19,312 nt of DNA from CAZLLV01 sp964560325 (lineage in GTDB: Bacteria > Acidobacteriota > Thermoanaerobaculia > Multivoradales > DATKCC01): contig CAZLLV010000081.1 of the NCBI GenBank assembly GCA_964560325.1, positions 1 through 19,312 of the forward strand. The letters run 5' to 3'. Shown here in pieces: positions 1 to 7,554 of this stretch (position 1 is its first letter; each line of letters starts with the position of its first letter). The position numbers and the translations under genes were made by a program. Below the pieces are notes generated by a model. It saw nothing but the letters and a program-made list of their open reading frames with translations, had not been told where the DNA came from and ran no database searches.

Positions 1-1130
1 CCGGCCGCCGCGGCCAGGGCGAGGAGCCCGACCGCCGCCGAGGCGCCGGCCAATCGCCGGCCGCCGAACGGGTCGGGCGGCGACCCGGCGTCCCGGGCGG
101 CGCCGCCCTCGCCCCCCGCCGCCCAGCGGAGGAAGGTCGGATAGAGGCCGTAGGTGACGGCGAAAGCGACCACGGTGCCGAGGCTGCCGGCGGTGCCGAG
201 CTCGCGCAGCGGCTGCGCCGAGGCGAGCAGCAGGCTGGCGAAGCCGAGCAGCGTGGTCGCCATGCACCAGAACGAGGCCTCGGCGGTGGCGGAAACCGCG
301 GCCCCCGTGTCGCGCCCGAGGCGCCGCCAGTTGGCGGTCAGGTAGACGAGGTGGGAGAGCGTCAGGACGAAGACGATGGTGACGAGGTTGGCGGTCAGCA
401 CGCCGAGGCCGATGCCGCCGAGCCGGAGCAGGCAGAGGGCGACCGAGCACGACGTGAGGCAGGTGGCGAGGATGCCTGCCGCGAGGCGGAGGTCGCGGTA
501 GAGGAGGACGACGAGCAGCCCGAAGACGCCGAGCGAGGCGAAGGTGAAGACCGAGAGGTCGCGGACGAGGTGCCGCCGGATCTCCTCGACCACGTACGGG
601 ACGCCGGAGAGCTCGAGCCGGAGCCCCTCGCCCTCGCCGGTCGCGGCCTCGGCCCGGGCGACCACCTCCTCGATGCGCGGCACCACCGTCTCCGGCGGGG
701 CCGCCTCCTGGAGCTCGACGATCAGGAGCGTCGCGGCGGGAGGTTCGCCCGGCGCGGTCCCGGGCGAGAGGAGGCGGCTCCAGAACGGTCCCTCGAAGGC
801 GTCCGCCGGGCTCGACGGACCGGAGGTGGCGGAGACGACCGAGGCCACGCCCGGTACGCCGGTGAGCTCGCGGGTGAGCGAACGCAGCCGGTCGAGCGAA
901 GCCTCCGAGCGCAGATCGTCGGCCGAGGCGCTGACCAGCACCTGGGGGCGGGACGGGAAGGTCTCGTCGATGCGTGCCGAGGCGCGGAGCTGCGGGTCGT
1001 CGCTGGCGAAGAAGAAGTCGCCCTCGACGCGCGGCGAGAGGTCGACCAGAAACACGACGATCGCGACCGCCGCGGCGGCGAGCGCGACGATCGCCCAGGC
1101 GCGGGCGGCGGTGCGCGGCTCAGCGGCCAT
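1..1130 (-). CDS. MMPL/RND-family membrane transporter, N-terminal part (runs off the left edge)
   Basis: The minus strand is open from an ATG at 1130 to the window edge, giving the first 376 or so residues of a larger protein. It has a short cytoplasmic N-terminus, one membrane segment at about residues 10-30, then a soluble, probably periplasmic domain to about residue 190. After that comes a block of closely spaced hydrophobic segments (VFTFASLGVFGLLVVLLY, a segment with LRLAAGILATC, GLGVLTANLVTIVFVLTLSH and two or three more). One TM, a large loop and a TM cluster is the layout of one half of RND-superfamily 'MMPL' exporters and sterol-sensing-domain-like transporters, which move lipids or hydrophobic compounds using the proton gradient. 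The substrate cannot be told. The start overlaps the end of the asparaginase gene by 11 nt, so the two are probably co-translated. The second half lies outside the window. Confidence 0.85.
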   Translation of the reverse strand, partial: MAAEPRTAARAWAIVALAAAAVAIVVFLVDLSPRVEGDFFFASDDPQLRASARIDETFPSRPQVLVSASADDLRSEASLDRLRSLTRELTGVPGVASVVSATSGPSSPADAFEGPFWSRLLSPGTAPGEPPAATLLIVELQEAAPPETVVPRIEEVVARAEAATGEGEGLRLELSGVPYVVEEIRRHLVRDLSVFTFASLGVFGLLVVLLYRDLRLAAGILATCLTSCSVALCLLRLGGIGLGVLTANLVTIVFVLTLSHLVYLTANWRRLGRDTGAAVSATAEASFWCMATTLLGFASLLLASAQPLRELGTAGSLGTVVAFAVTYGLYPTFLRWAAGGEGGAARDAGSPPDPFGGRRLAGASAAVGLLALAAAA

Positions 1131-1653
1131 CGCCGGTCGGGACGCCGATGGGGACGAAAGTGCCGCGCTCCCGGTCCTTGCGCACGCCGGGTAGCCGGAG
1201 CGCGCGGCCGTGGGCCACGGAGTAGATCCCGGGCGCGAGCGCGCGCGCGGCGAAGAGGGCCTCGGTCAGGTTCTGGAGCGCGTCGGATCTCTTCATCTCG
1301 AACGGCCGCATCGCGCCGGTCAGCACCACCGGCACCGGCGGCTCGGGGAGGGATTCGAGGATGCGCTCGCCGGTCTGCGTCAGCGTGTCGGTGCCGTGGA
1401 GGATCACGACGCCGGTGAGCCCGCCGGCGGCGAGCGCCTCGCCGACCGCCTGCGCCACCCGGTCCCGGTCGGCGTCGTCCATGTACAGGCTGTCCTTGCT
1501 CATCAGCTCGATGATCTCGACCTCGAGGTCCTCGAGCCGAAGCTCCTGGAGCATGCGGCGCACGATCGAGCGCCGGTTCGACAGCTCCCCCGACTCCTCG
1601 TCGTAGGTCTTCTCGATCGTGCCGCCGGTGGTGACGAGGCAGACGCGTTCCAT
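1120..1653 (-). CDS. Short (single-domain) asparaginase-family protein
   Basis: This 177-residue protein has the N-terminal half of the L-asparaginase fold and stops there. Visible motifs are TTGGTI at residues 8-13 with the expected nucleophile Thr12, a serine in SKDS near 55, HGTDT at 86-90 with the second catalytic Thr88-Asp89 pair, and GAMRP followed by SDALQNL near 113-128. Classical type I and II enzymes are about 330 residues with a C-terminal domain that helps close the active site of the neighbouring subunit; that domain is absent here. Short stand-alone members of this family are known, so this is more likely a complete short form than a broken gene. Asparagine or another amide hydrolysis is the likely activity, but the substrate is inferred. 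The start at 1653 places the TGGT motif at the normal distance from the N-terminus; upstream in-frame codons add only low-complexity sequence. It lies upstream of, and overlaps, the MMPL transporter gene. Confidence 0.82.
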   Translation of the reverse strand: MERVCLVTTGGTIEKTYDEESGELSNRRSIVRRMLQELRLEDLEVEIIELMSKDSLYMDDADRDRVAQAVGEALAAGGLTGVVILHGTDTLTQTGERILESLPEPPVPVVLTGAMRPFEMKRSDALQNLTEALFAARALAPGIYSVAHGRALRLPGVRKDRERGTFVPIGVPTGDGR

Positions 1654-1663
1654 GACGCCGCGG

Positions 1664-1693
1664 ACTCTATCGCCCCTTCGAAGCCCGTGCGAA
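1664..1693 (-). promoter_or_regulatory. Candidate promoter of the asparaginase-transporter unit
   Basis: On the minus strand TTCGCA (1693-1688) is followed after 18 nt by TAGAGT (1669-1664). The -10-like box ends only 10 nt before the ATG at 1653 and there is no Shine-Dalgarno sequence between them, so the message would be nearly leaderless. The match to the sigma70 consensus is moderate (4/6 in each box). Confidence 0.33.
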
Positions 1694-1706
1694 GGTCGGG
1701 TAGACT
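1677..1706 (+). promoter_or_regulatory. Candidate promoter of the FG-GAP/ASPIC-TPR unit
   Basis: TTCGAA (1677-1682) is followed after 18 nt by TAGACT (1701-1706). The box ends 14 nt before the ATG at 1721, leaving a leader of only a few nucleotides and no visible Shine-Dalgarno. It mirrors the candidate on the opposite strand in both sequence and spacing; the two overlap. Confidence 0.33.
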
Positions 1707-1720
1707 GCCCCCTCCGCGTC

Positions 1721-3532
1721 ATGAACCGCCGTATCCCTCTTTGCCGCGCCGCGATCCTGGTCGCTGCTTGTGCGTCCGCCGTTCCGTGCGCGACCTCGGC
1801 CGAGGAGGCGGTCTTCGCCGACCGGGCGGCCGAAACGGGCCTCGACTTCGTGCACTGGAACGGCATGACCGGCGAGTACTACTTCCCCGAGATGACCGGC
1901 CCGGGGTGCGCCTTCCTCGACTACGACGGCGACGGCGACCTCGACGTCTACCTGGTCCAGGGCGCGCTCCTCGCCGGCGACACGATGGAGGAGGCGCTCG
2001 TGCCGTTCCCGGGCGACGGGCCGCCGCGCGACCGGCTGTTCCGCAACGACTCCCGTCCGGCCGGGCCGGGGGAGGACGGGCCGCTCGTCCCCCGCTTCGT
2101 CGACGTCACCGACGCGAGCGGCCTCCTCGCCACCGGCTACGGCATGGGCGTCACGACCGGCGACTACGACGGCGACGGCTGGACCGACCTCTACCTGACC
2201 AACTACGGCCCGAACCAGCTCTGGCGCAACCGGGGGGACGGGACGTTCGAGGACGTCACCGCCGAAGCCGGCGTCGGGGACGCGAGCTGGAGCACGGGCG
2301 CCAGCTTCTTCGACGCCGACCGGGACGGCCGTCTCGACCTCTACGTCGTCAACTACATCGCCTTCGACGTCGCCGCGAACCCGCGCTGCTACACCGGCGG
2401 CGGCCGCCGCGACTACTGCGGTCCTTCCGACTTCCGGCCGGTGACCGACCGGCTGTTCCGCAACCGGGGACCGGGGGCGGACGGGGTCACGTTCGAGGAC
2501 GTCTCCGGCCCCTCCGGGATCGCGTCGGCTCAGGGGCCGGGGCTGGGCGTGGTGGCGGCGGACTTCGACCGGGACGGCTGGACCGACCTCTTCGTGGCGA
2601 ACGACGGCGCGGTCAACTTCCTCTGGAAGAGCCGGGGCCGGGGCGAGGACGGCCGGGTGCACTTCACCGACGAGGCGCTGCTCGCCGGGGTGGCCCTCAA
2701 CCGCGCCGGGCAGGCCGAGGCGAGCATGGGGGTCGACGCCGGCGACTTCGACGGCGACGGCGACCTCGATCTCTTCATGACCCACCTGATGGGCGAGACG
2801 AACACCCTGTACGTCAACGACGGCTCCGGCCTGTTCGAGGACCGGACGCTCGAGACCGGCCTCGGCGCGCCGAGCTTCCCGCTCACCTCGTTCGGCACCG
2901 CCTGGCTCGACTACGACAACGACGGCTGGCTCGATCTCTTGATCGCGAGCGGCGCGGTGCGGGTTCTGGAGGATCAGGTGCGGGCGGGCAAGATCCTGCC
3001 GCTCGAGCAGCCGAAGCAGCTCTTCCGCAGCGTCCCCAAGCAGGGCGGCGGCCGGCGCTTCGAGGACGTGACCGGGGCCGGCGGCGAGGCGCTGACCCGG
3101 CCGGAGGTCTCGCGCGGGCTGGCGGTGGGAGACGTCGACGCCGACGGCGACCCGGACGTGCTGATCGCCAACAACAACGGACCGGCGCGGCTGCTGGTCG
3201 ACGCGGTGGGGCAGGCGAACCCGTGGGTCGCTTTCGAGGTGGTGGGGGAGCGGGGTCCGTCGGCCGCCCCGGCGATCGGCGCCGAGGTGGCGGTGCGCCG
3301 CGCCGGCGGTCCGGAAGGCGGTGGACCGCCGCGCCGCCAGCTCGGGCGCGTGCGGACCGACGGCAGCTACGCCTCGGCGAACGCTCCGCGGGTGCTGTTC
3401 GGGCTCGGCGGCGCGGCGCCGATCGAGGAGGTGCGGGTGGTGCGCCGGCCGGGTGCGGGCGAGACGGCCTGGCGGGGGATCGAGCCGGGACGGACGTGGG
3501 TTCTCTACCTGAACGAGGAGGAGGGGCGATGA
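1721..3532 (+). CDS. Secreted FG-GAP/VCBS repeat protein with C-terminal ASPIC/UnbV domain (CRTAC1-like)
   Basis: This 603-residue exported protein begins with a signal peptide (MNRRIPLCRAAILVA..., likely cut after TSA near residue 27). It carries seven calcium-loop motifs of the DxDxDGxxD type at residues 67-75, 148-156, 198-206, 281-289, 342-350, 397-405 and 471-479, each inside an FG-GAP/VCBS-like blade. Together these should form a beta-propeller that binds calcium. The last 80-90 residues (GRVRTDGSYASANAP... FGLGGA... VRVVRRPG) match the ASPIC/UnbV domain found at the end of this family. The ATG at 1721 is chosen because it begins the signal peptide; in-frame codons before it lie in the divergent promoter region. 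Its TGA overlaps the next ATG (ATGA at 3529-3532), so it is translationally coupled to the TPR gene. Members are common in Acidobacteriota and Planctomycetes; the molecular role is unknown, with binding or adhesion as the usual guess. Confidence 0.9.
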   Translation: MNRRIPLCRAAILVAACASAVPCATSAEEAVFADRAAETGLDFVHWNGMTGEYYFPEMTGPGCAFLDYDGDGDLDVYLVQGALLAGDTMEEALVPFPGDGPPRDRLFRNDSRPAGPGEDGPLVPRFVDVTDASGLLATGYGMGVTTGDYDGDGWTDLYLTNYGPNQLWRNRGDGTFEDVTAEAGVGDASWSTGASFFDADRDGRLDLYVVNYIAFDVAANPRCYTGGGRRDYCGPSDFRPVTDRLFRNRGPGADGVTFEDVSGPSGIASAQGPGLGVVAADFDRDGWTDLFVANDGAVNFLWKSRGRGEDGRVHFTDEALLAGVALNRAGQAEASMGVDAGDFDGDGDLDLFMTHLMGETNTLYVNDGSGLFEDRTLETGLGAPSFPLTSFGTAWLDYDNDGWLDLLIASGAVRVLEDQVRAGKILPLEQPKQLFRSVPKQGGGRRFEDVTGAGGEALTRPEVSRGLAVGDVDADGDPDVLIANNNGPARLLVDAVGQANPWVAFEVVGERGPSAAPAIGAEVAVRRAGGPEGGGPPRRQLGRVRTDGSYASANAPRVLFGLGGAAPIEEVRVVRRPGAGETAWRGIEPGRTWVLYLNEEEGR

Positions 3533-5205
3533 GCGCGATGGAGCCGACGAGGAACGACGAGCCGCGGAAGGCGGCTCCGGGAGCGGCGGTGGCGGCCGTC
3601 CTGCTCCTGATCCTGACGACACCGATCGTCGCGCAGGAAGCGCCGCCCCCGGAGGCACCGCCCGCACCCCCGGCCGCGGCCGCCGAGGGCGGCGGTGAGG
3701 AGGAGATCCGCCTGGTGCCGATCCCGGAGCCCGACCTCTCCGCGCTCGAGCCGGCGGTCGCCGACCAGCTCCGGGAGACCCGGGCGCAGCTCGAACGGCT
3801 GCTCGGCCGGCCGGACGCGACGCCGGCGAGCCAGGCCGAGGCGCTCGGCGAGCTCGGGCGGGTCTACCACGCCTACGACCTGACGGAGTCGGCCGAGGCG
3901 GCCTACTACGACGCCCATCTCCTCGCGCCCGAGGACTTCCGCTGGGCCTACTACCTCGGCTATCTCTACCAGCAGCAGGGGCGGTTCGAGAACGCCGCCG
4001 TCCTCTACGGCCGGGCGCTCGAACAGGAGCAGACCGTCGCCGCCGTCATCCACCTGGCCGAGACCTACGTCGCGCTCGAAAGGCTGGACGAGGCGGAGTC
4101 GGTCCTGCGCTTCGCCCTCTCGAACGCCCCCGAGCTGCCGTCGGCGCGGGCGCTGATGGGGGAGATCGCGCTCTCCCGGAAGGAGTACCGGCTGGCGATC
4201 GATTACCTCGAGGCGGCGCTCGAAGCGGTGCCCGAGGCGACCCGGCTTCACTACCCGATCGCGCTCGCCTACCGGGGCCTGGGCGAGACCGAGAAGGCGC
4301 AGGAGCACCTGGCGCTGCGCGGCGAGATCGGCGTGCGCCCGGCCGACCCGCTGATCGCCGAGCTGGAGGAGCTGAAGCGGGGCGGGCGGGTGCACGTCCT
4401 GCGCGGCCGGACCGCTTTCCGGGCCGGCGACTTCGACGGCGCGGCGCGCGAGTTCCGCAAGGCGATCGAGAACGACCCGGAGAGCGTGACGGCGCGGGTG
4501 AACCTCGGCTCGGCGCTCGGCGAGGCCGGCGACCGGATCGGCGCGATGCATCAGTTCCGCCAGGTCCTCGAGCTCGCCCCGGACAACCTGATCGCGCGCT
4601 ACAACCTGGGCGTAATGCTCGGCCTGGAGGGGGAGCACGAGGAGGCGCTCGAGCACCTGCGGGCGGCGGCCGATCTCGAGCCGCGGGACGCCGAGACCCG
4701 GCGGGAGCTGGCGAAGGCGATGATCCGCACCGGCCAGGGCGACGCGGCGGCGGAGGAGTACGTGCGGGCCTCCGACCTCGCGCCCTTCGATCCCGACACC
4801 CGCCTCGAAGAGGTGCAGCTCCTGGTCAACCTCGGGCGCTGGGACCAGGCGCTCGACCGGATGGACTCGACCCACGCGCTGCTGCCGCGCGAGCCCCGGG
4901 TGGTCGCGGCGTACGCCCGGCTGCTCGCCGCCGCGCCCGAGCTCGCGGTCCGCGACGGCGAACGGGCGGTCGAGCTCGCCACCGGCCTCGTGGAGGCGAT
5001 GCCGACCGCCGCCCACGTCGAGGTGCTGGCGCTCGCTCTCGGCGAGGCGGGCCGGTGCGAAGAGGCGGCCGACTGGCAGGAGAAGGCGCTCGCGGCGTAT
5101 CGCCAGGCCGGCGACACGGCTTCGATCGCGCGCGTGCAAGGCGATCTGGAGCGCTACCAGGCCGGCCCGCCCTGCCGCGTGCCGGGCCCGCCCGCCGACG
5201 AATGA
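3529..5205 (+). CDS. Exported TPR-repeat protein
   Basis: This 558-residue protein starts within the stop codon of the FG-GAP gene. A charged N-terminus of about 18 residues precedes one hydrophobic stretch (VAAVLLLILTTPIVAQ, about 21-36), read as a signal peptide or anchor. A Pro/Ala/Glu-rich linker follows to about residue 60. The rest is a chain of helical TPR units, with clear examples such as YLGYLYQQQGRFENAAVLYGR, ARVNLGSALGEAGDRIGAMH and ARYNLGVMLGLEGEHEEALEH; the block to about residue 530 is long enough for roughly ten units. TPR arrays bind other proteins. Pairing with an ASPIC/UnbV protein suggests they form a complex outside the cytoplasm, which is inference. The first codons overlap a long plus-strand frame that opens upstream, but only this part has normal protein composition. 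No terminator is evident after the stop. Confidence 0.9.
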   Translation: MSAMEPTRNDEPRKAAPGAAVAAVLLLILTTPIVAQEAPPPEAPPAPPAAAAEGGGEEEIRLVPIPEPDLSALEPAVADQLRETRAQLERLLGRPDATPASQAEALGELGRVYHAYDLTESAEAAYYDAHLLAPEDFRWAYYLGYLYQQQGRFENAAVLYGRALEQEQTVAAVIHLAETYVALERLDEAESVLRFALSNAPELPSARALMGEIALSRKEYRLAIDYLEAALEAVPEATRLHYPIALAYRGLGETEKAQEHLALRGEIGVRPADPLIAELEELKRGGRVHVLRGRTAFRAGDFDGAAREFRKAIENDPESVTARVNLGSALGEAGDRIGAMHQFRQVLELAPDNLIARYNLGVMLGLEGEHEEALEHLRAAADLEPRDAETRRELAKAMIRTGQGDAAAEEYVRASDLAPFDPDTRLEEVQLLVNLGRWDQALDRMDSTHALLPREPRVVAAYARLLAAAPELAVRDGERAVELATGLVEAMPTAAHVEVLALALGEAGRCEEAADWQEKALAAYRQAGDTASIARVQGDLERYQAGPPCRVPGPPADE

Positions 5206-5281
5206 TGGGCGTGACAGAAAGGTAAAACAAATCATTCGAAAAATTGCACACTGTCTCTTTTGGTCCGGTGGCGGAAAAACC
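5206..5281. other. AT-rich intergenic islet upstream of the first fibre-like gene
   Basis: About 50 bases centred on 5215-5265 (with runs such as GGTAAAACAAATCATTCG and CTCTTTTGG) are strikingly AT-rich against a background above 70% GC. The islet, plus a GGAAAAAC tract just before the -35 box, lies where an UP element or activator site would be expected. No gene or convincing terminator is seen in it. Confidence 0.4.
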
Positions 5282-5310
5282 TTGACAAGGAGCGAGGCCG
5301 CCCCTACCAT
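5282..5310 (+). promoter_or_regulatory. Sigma70-type promoter of the fibre-like locus
   Basis: A perfect -35 box TTGACA (5282-5287) and a -10-like TACCAT (5305-5310, 4/6) are separated by the ideal 17 nt. This is the best promoter in the window. The predicted start near 5317 would leave a leader of about 270 nt before the ATG at 5590. Confidence 0.6.
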
Positions 5311-5528
5311 CGGGGGCATTACTTCCCTTCCGATCTAGACCCGATCCGGACTCGCCGCCCGAACAGGGCCGGAGATGCAGCAGTCGACGGTTTCACCGCT
5401 GGATCCGGCAATGACCCGAGACAGTGCGAGGGGCCACCCGACGGATTCCCTGCCGACGAGATCGCGTACGACACCCGGAGCCCCGGCACCCGTCGGTGCG
5501 TCGGATGTTTGGAACTGGATGACGGGAT

Positions 5529-5574
5529 GGCGGGGCGGACCCGCCTCCCATACGACGCGCCGTCCACGGGACGG
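5529..5574 (+). promoter_or_regulatory. Two leader hairpins just before the ribosome binding site
   Basis: GGCGGG (5529-5534) pairs with CCCGCC (5540-5545), and CCGTCC (5560-5565) pairs with GGACGG (5569-5574). The Shine-Dalgarno AGGAGA (5577-5582) follows directly, 7 nt before the start codon. The rest of the leader (5317-5528) contains no gene; no known riboswitch class was recognised. Short GC hairpins occur by chance at this base composition, so a regulatory role is tentative. Confidence 0.3.
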
Positions 5575-5589
5575 CCAGGAGACGAAGCG

Positions 5590-7215
5590 ATGAGTCGCAA
5601 GATCTTGATGACGATGGCCTTGTTGGCAGTCACCTTCGGTGTAGGAGTAGCCGGCGCGCAGCCCCTGGCGACGGCCGACGCGAGTGCCGGCGGAGTGGAG
5701 TGGCGGCCGGTCCACCAGGACGTCGGGCTGGTCCTGACGATCTCGGGACCGGAGGGCTACTACGAGCGCCAGGAGGCGGGTCCCGGGGAGTCCCTGCTGT
5801 TCAGCGTCTTCGATGCCCAGGGCGGCGTCCGGCCGTCCGGTTCGTACGCCTACGAGCTGCGAGCCGTGCCGCGGGTCGACGACGCGACCCGCGCGGCCCT
5901 CGACGCGGTGCGCGAGGCGGGCGGGGACGGCTCCGCGCTGCGCAAGGCGGGCAAGCTCCCGGCCGTCCTGGAAGCGCAGTCCGGAGCCTTCACCCTCGAC
6001 GGCGGCGCCGTCCTGATGGGTGGCGAGGAGGAGGCACGGCCGGCCGGCGGCAACCGGCTGGCGACCAAAGACCAGGTGATCCCGGACGACCTGATCGTCC
6101 AGGGCAGCATCTGCGTCGGCTTCGACTGCGTCAACAACGAGAGCTTCGGCTTCGACACGATCCGCCTGAAGGAGAACAACACCCGGATCAAGTTCGAGGA
6201 CACCTCGGCCGGCAGCTTCCCCTCGACCGACTGGCAGCTCACCGCCAACGACTCGGCCTCCGGCGGTCAGAACAAGTTCTCGATCGAGGACATCACCGCG
6301 GCGCGTGTGCCGTTCACGATCGAGGGCGGCTCGACCACCAACTCGATCTACGTCGACAGCACCGGCCGGGTCGGCTTCCGGACCTCGACGCCGGTGCTCG
6401 ACATCCACGTCGCGACCTCCAACACGCCCGGCATGCGGCTGGAGCAGACGAACGCCGGCGGCTTCACGGCGCAGACCTGGGACATCGCAGGCAACGAGGC
6501 GAACTTCTTCGTCCGCGACGTGACCGGCGGCTCGCGGCTGCCGTTCCGCATCCGGCCCGGCGCGCCGACCAGCTCGATCGACATCTCGGCCGACGGTGAC
6601 GTGGGGGTCGGGACGGCGTCGCCAGACAGCCCGCTCCACGTCTTCGAGAACAGCGCCAGCTTCGTGGCGCCTCTGAACCTCGAGAACGCGGGCGGGGACG
6701 TCGGTTTCCGGCTGACCAACGACCTCAGCGTCATCGACATCAACCTGATCGAGAGCGGTGGGGCGAACGAGCTCCGCATCAACCTGGGGGCGTCGCCCCA
6801 GGAGTTTTCGCTCACCGAGACCGGCGACCTGACGATCACCGGGTCGCTGTTCACCGGCGCCGGCAACACCTGTGCTTCCGGGTGCGACCGCGTCTTCTCG
6901 CCGGACTTCCAGGTTCCCGAGATCGAGGAGCACGCTACCTTCATGTGGCAGAACAGCCACCTGCCGGCGGTGGGTCCGACGCCGGAGCAGGGAGTTGTCA
7001 ACCTGTCGAAGACGACCGGCGGCATGCTGCATGAGCTGGAGGTGGCCCACATCTACATCGAGCAGCTCAACGAGCGGCTCAAGGCGAAGCAGCAGACGCT
7101 CGCCGAGATCGAGCTCGCCAACCGGGAGCTCGAGCAGGGGCAAGAGGAGCTCCAGCGCCAAATGGCGGAGCTGCGCGAGCAGCTTGGACGGCTTCTCGAG
7201 CCGTCCGCCGAGTAA
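5590..7215 (+). CDS. Exported fibre-like protein, paralog 1
   Basis: This 541-residue protein has a signal peptide (MSRKILMTMALLAVTFGVG..., likely cut after AGA at 23). An N-terminal domain follows to about 150, distantly like that of paralogs 2 and 3 (shared LTISGP and Y-x-Y/W-x-LR patterns) but without their cysteine pair. The core starts at residue 161 and holds CVGFDC (175-180), IRLKENN, two beta-type units of the GxVGxGT/xxPxxxLHV kind (about 259-274 and 335-351) and QTWDIAGNEANFFVRDVTGG near 295-315. Such units are typical of phage-tail-fibre-like secreted proteins. The C-terminus has an extra CASGC motif (428-432), a diverged HLP...NLSK module and a strongly predicted coiled coil from about 479 to the end. 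The start at 5590 is preceded by AGGAGA at 7 nt; an open frame back to 5260 is rejected because the promoter lies inside it. Function unknown; an extracellular, probably oligomeric fibre or adhesin is inferred. Confidence 0.87.
   Translation: MSRKILMTMALLAVTFGVGVAGAQPLATADASAGGVEWRPVHQDVGLVLTISGPEGYYERQEAGPGESLLFSVFDAQGGVRPSGSYAYELRAVPRVDDATRAALDAVREAGGDGSALRKAGKLPAVLEAQSGAFTLDGGAVLMGGEEEARPAGGNRLATKDQVIPDDLIVQGSICVGFDCVNNESFGFDTIRLKENNTRIKFEDTSAGSFPSTDWQLTANDSASGGQNKFSIEDITAARVPFTIEGGSTTNSIYVDSTGRVGFRTSTPVLDIHVATSNTPGMRLEQTNAGGFTAQTWDIAGNEANFFVRDVTGGSRLPFRIRPGAPTSSIDISADGDVGVGTASPDSPLHVFENSASFVAPLNLENAGGDVGFRLTNDLSVIDINLIESGGANELRINLGASPQEFSLTETGDLTITGSLFTGAGNTCASGCDRVFSPDFQVPEIEEHATFMWQNSHLPAVGPTPEQGVVNLSKTTGGMLHELEVAHIYIEQLNERLKAKQQTLAEIELANRELEQGQEELQRQMAELREQLGRLLEPSAE
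6070..6798 (+). repeat. Paralogous core segment, copy in paralog 1
   Basis: This 729-nt stretch (residues 161-403 of paralog 1) is highly similar in DNA and protein to 10088-10819 in paralog 3. By hand alignment about four in five residues are identical, with a single one-codon length difference. The similarity falls sharply outside these limits. Confidence 0.75.
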
Positions 7216-7231
7216 GCGTCCCGTCCCGCTC

Positions 7232-7276
7232 TAGAGGCCGCCGGACGAGCTCGCCCGGCGGCCTCTACCCCTTTCT
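7232..7276 (+). terminator. Hairpin terminator after paralog 1
   Basis: A perfect 13-bp stem, TAGAGGCCGCCGG (7232-7244) with CCGGCGGCCTCTA (7255-7267), has a 10-nt loop and begins 16 nt after the stop codon. It is followed by a pyrimidine tract (CCCCTTTCTCTCC) rather than a pure T run. The stem strength and place favour a terminator. Confidence 0.7.
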
Positions 7277-7503
7277 CTCCTCCTCGCCTTGCCGCGCATG
7301 GGCGAGGGATCGGCGCTCCGCGACACGTTCTTCTCTCCGTGGTCACCCCTGCGCCCGACGACCATGGTTTTCTTTGGCGTGGAAGTGCGCTACACTTCTA
7401 TGCAAGTTTGTCTTCATATCGATAAATTCGTTGATCCATCGACGACTGAAGGTGGGCGAGCCCTTCCGGACCGGCTCCGGTTTGGCGAGGTGGCCCTGCG
7501 AGC
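7277..7503. other. Intergenic region before paralog 2, with a lower-GC segment
   Basis: No gene is seen in this stretch. The part at about 7365-7445 is noticeably less GC-rich and includes TACACT (7391-7396), a possible -10 box with only a poor -35 partner, and ATATCGATAAATTCG. A promoter for paralog 2 probably lies here, because a terminator separates it from paralog 1, but no single site can be fixed. Confidence 0.3.
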
Positions 7504-7554
7504 CGCTCGGGGTCCTCGTGGACCCGAGCGAAAGGCTCTTCGCGAGCGAAGAGC
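7504..7554 (+). promoter_or_regulatory. Two consecutive leader hairpins before paralog 2
   Basis: Hairpin one: 7504-7515 pairs with 7520-7530 (11 bp, one bulged G, loop TCGT). Hairpin two: GCTCTTCG (7535-7542) pairs with CGAAGAGC (7547-7554), loop CGAG. The Shine-Dalgarno AGGAGG (7569-7574) follows. There is no T tract, so neither is a terminator. The arrangement repeats that upstream of paralog 1. Confidence 0.4.

Noticed and set aside
1654..1866. N-terminal extension of the asparaginase
   Set aside because: The added residues show no conservation pattern and overlap the divergent FG-GAP gene; the TGGT motif stands correctly near the N-terminus with the start at 1653.
1210..3528. A plus-strand frame open from 1210 that leads into the TPR gene, suggesting a 1331-residue protein
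   Set aside because: Upstream of 3529 its product is Arg/Gly/Pro-rich and is the out-of-frame shadow of the FG-GAP gene; the TPR gene has a good start at the ATGA overlap.
5317..5528. Known riboswitch in the long leader of paralog 1
   Set aside because: No recognisable conserved core of any class I know; only short GC hairpins are visible.
5260..5589. N-terminal extension of paralog 1 by 110 residues
   Set aside because: It would contain the -35/-10 promoter and has no Shine-Dalgarno; the ATG at 5590 starts a normal signal peptide with AGGAGA in place.
7375..7392. Sigma54-like GG/GC promoter before paralog 2
   Set aside because: The spacing between GG and GC is 9 instead of 10 nt and the flanking consensus is poor.
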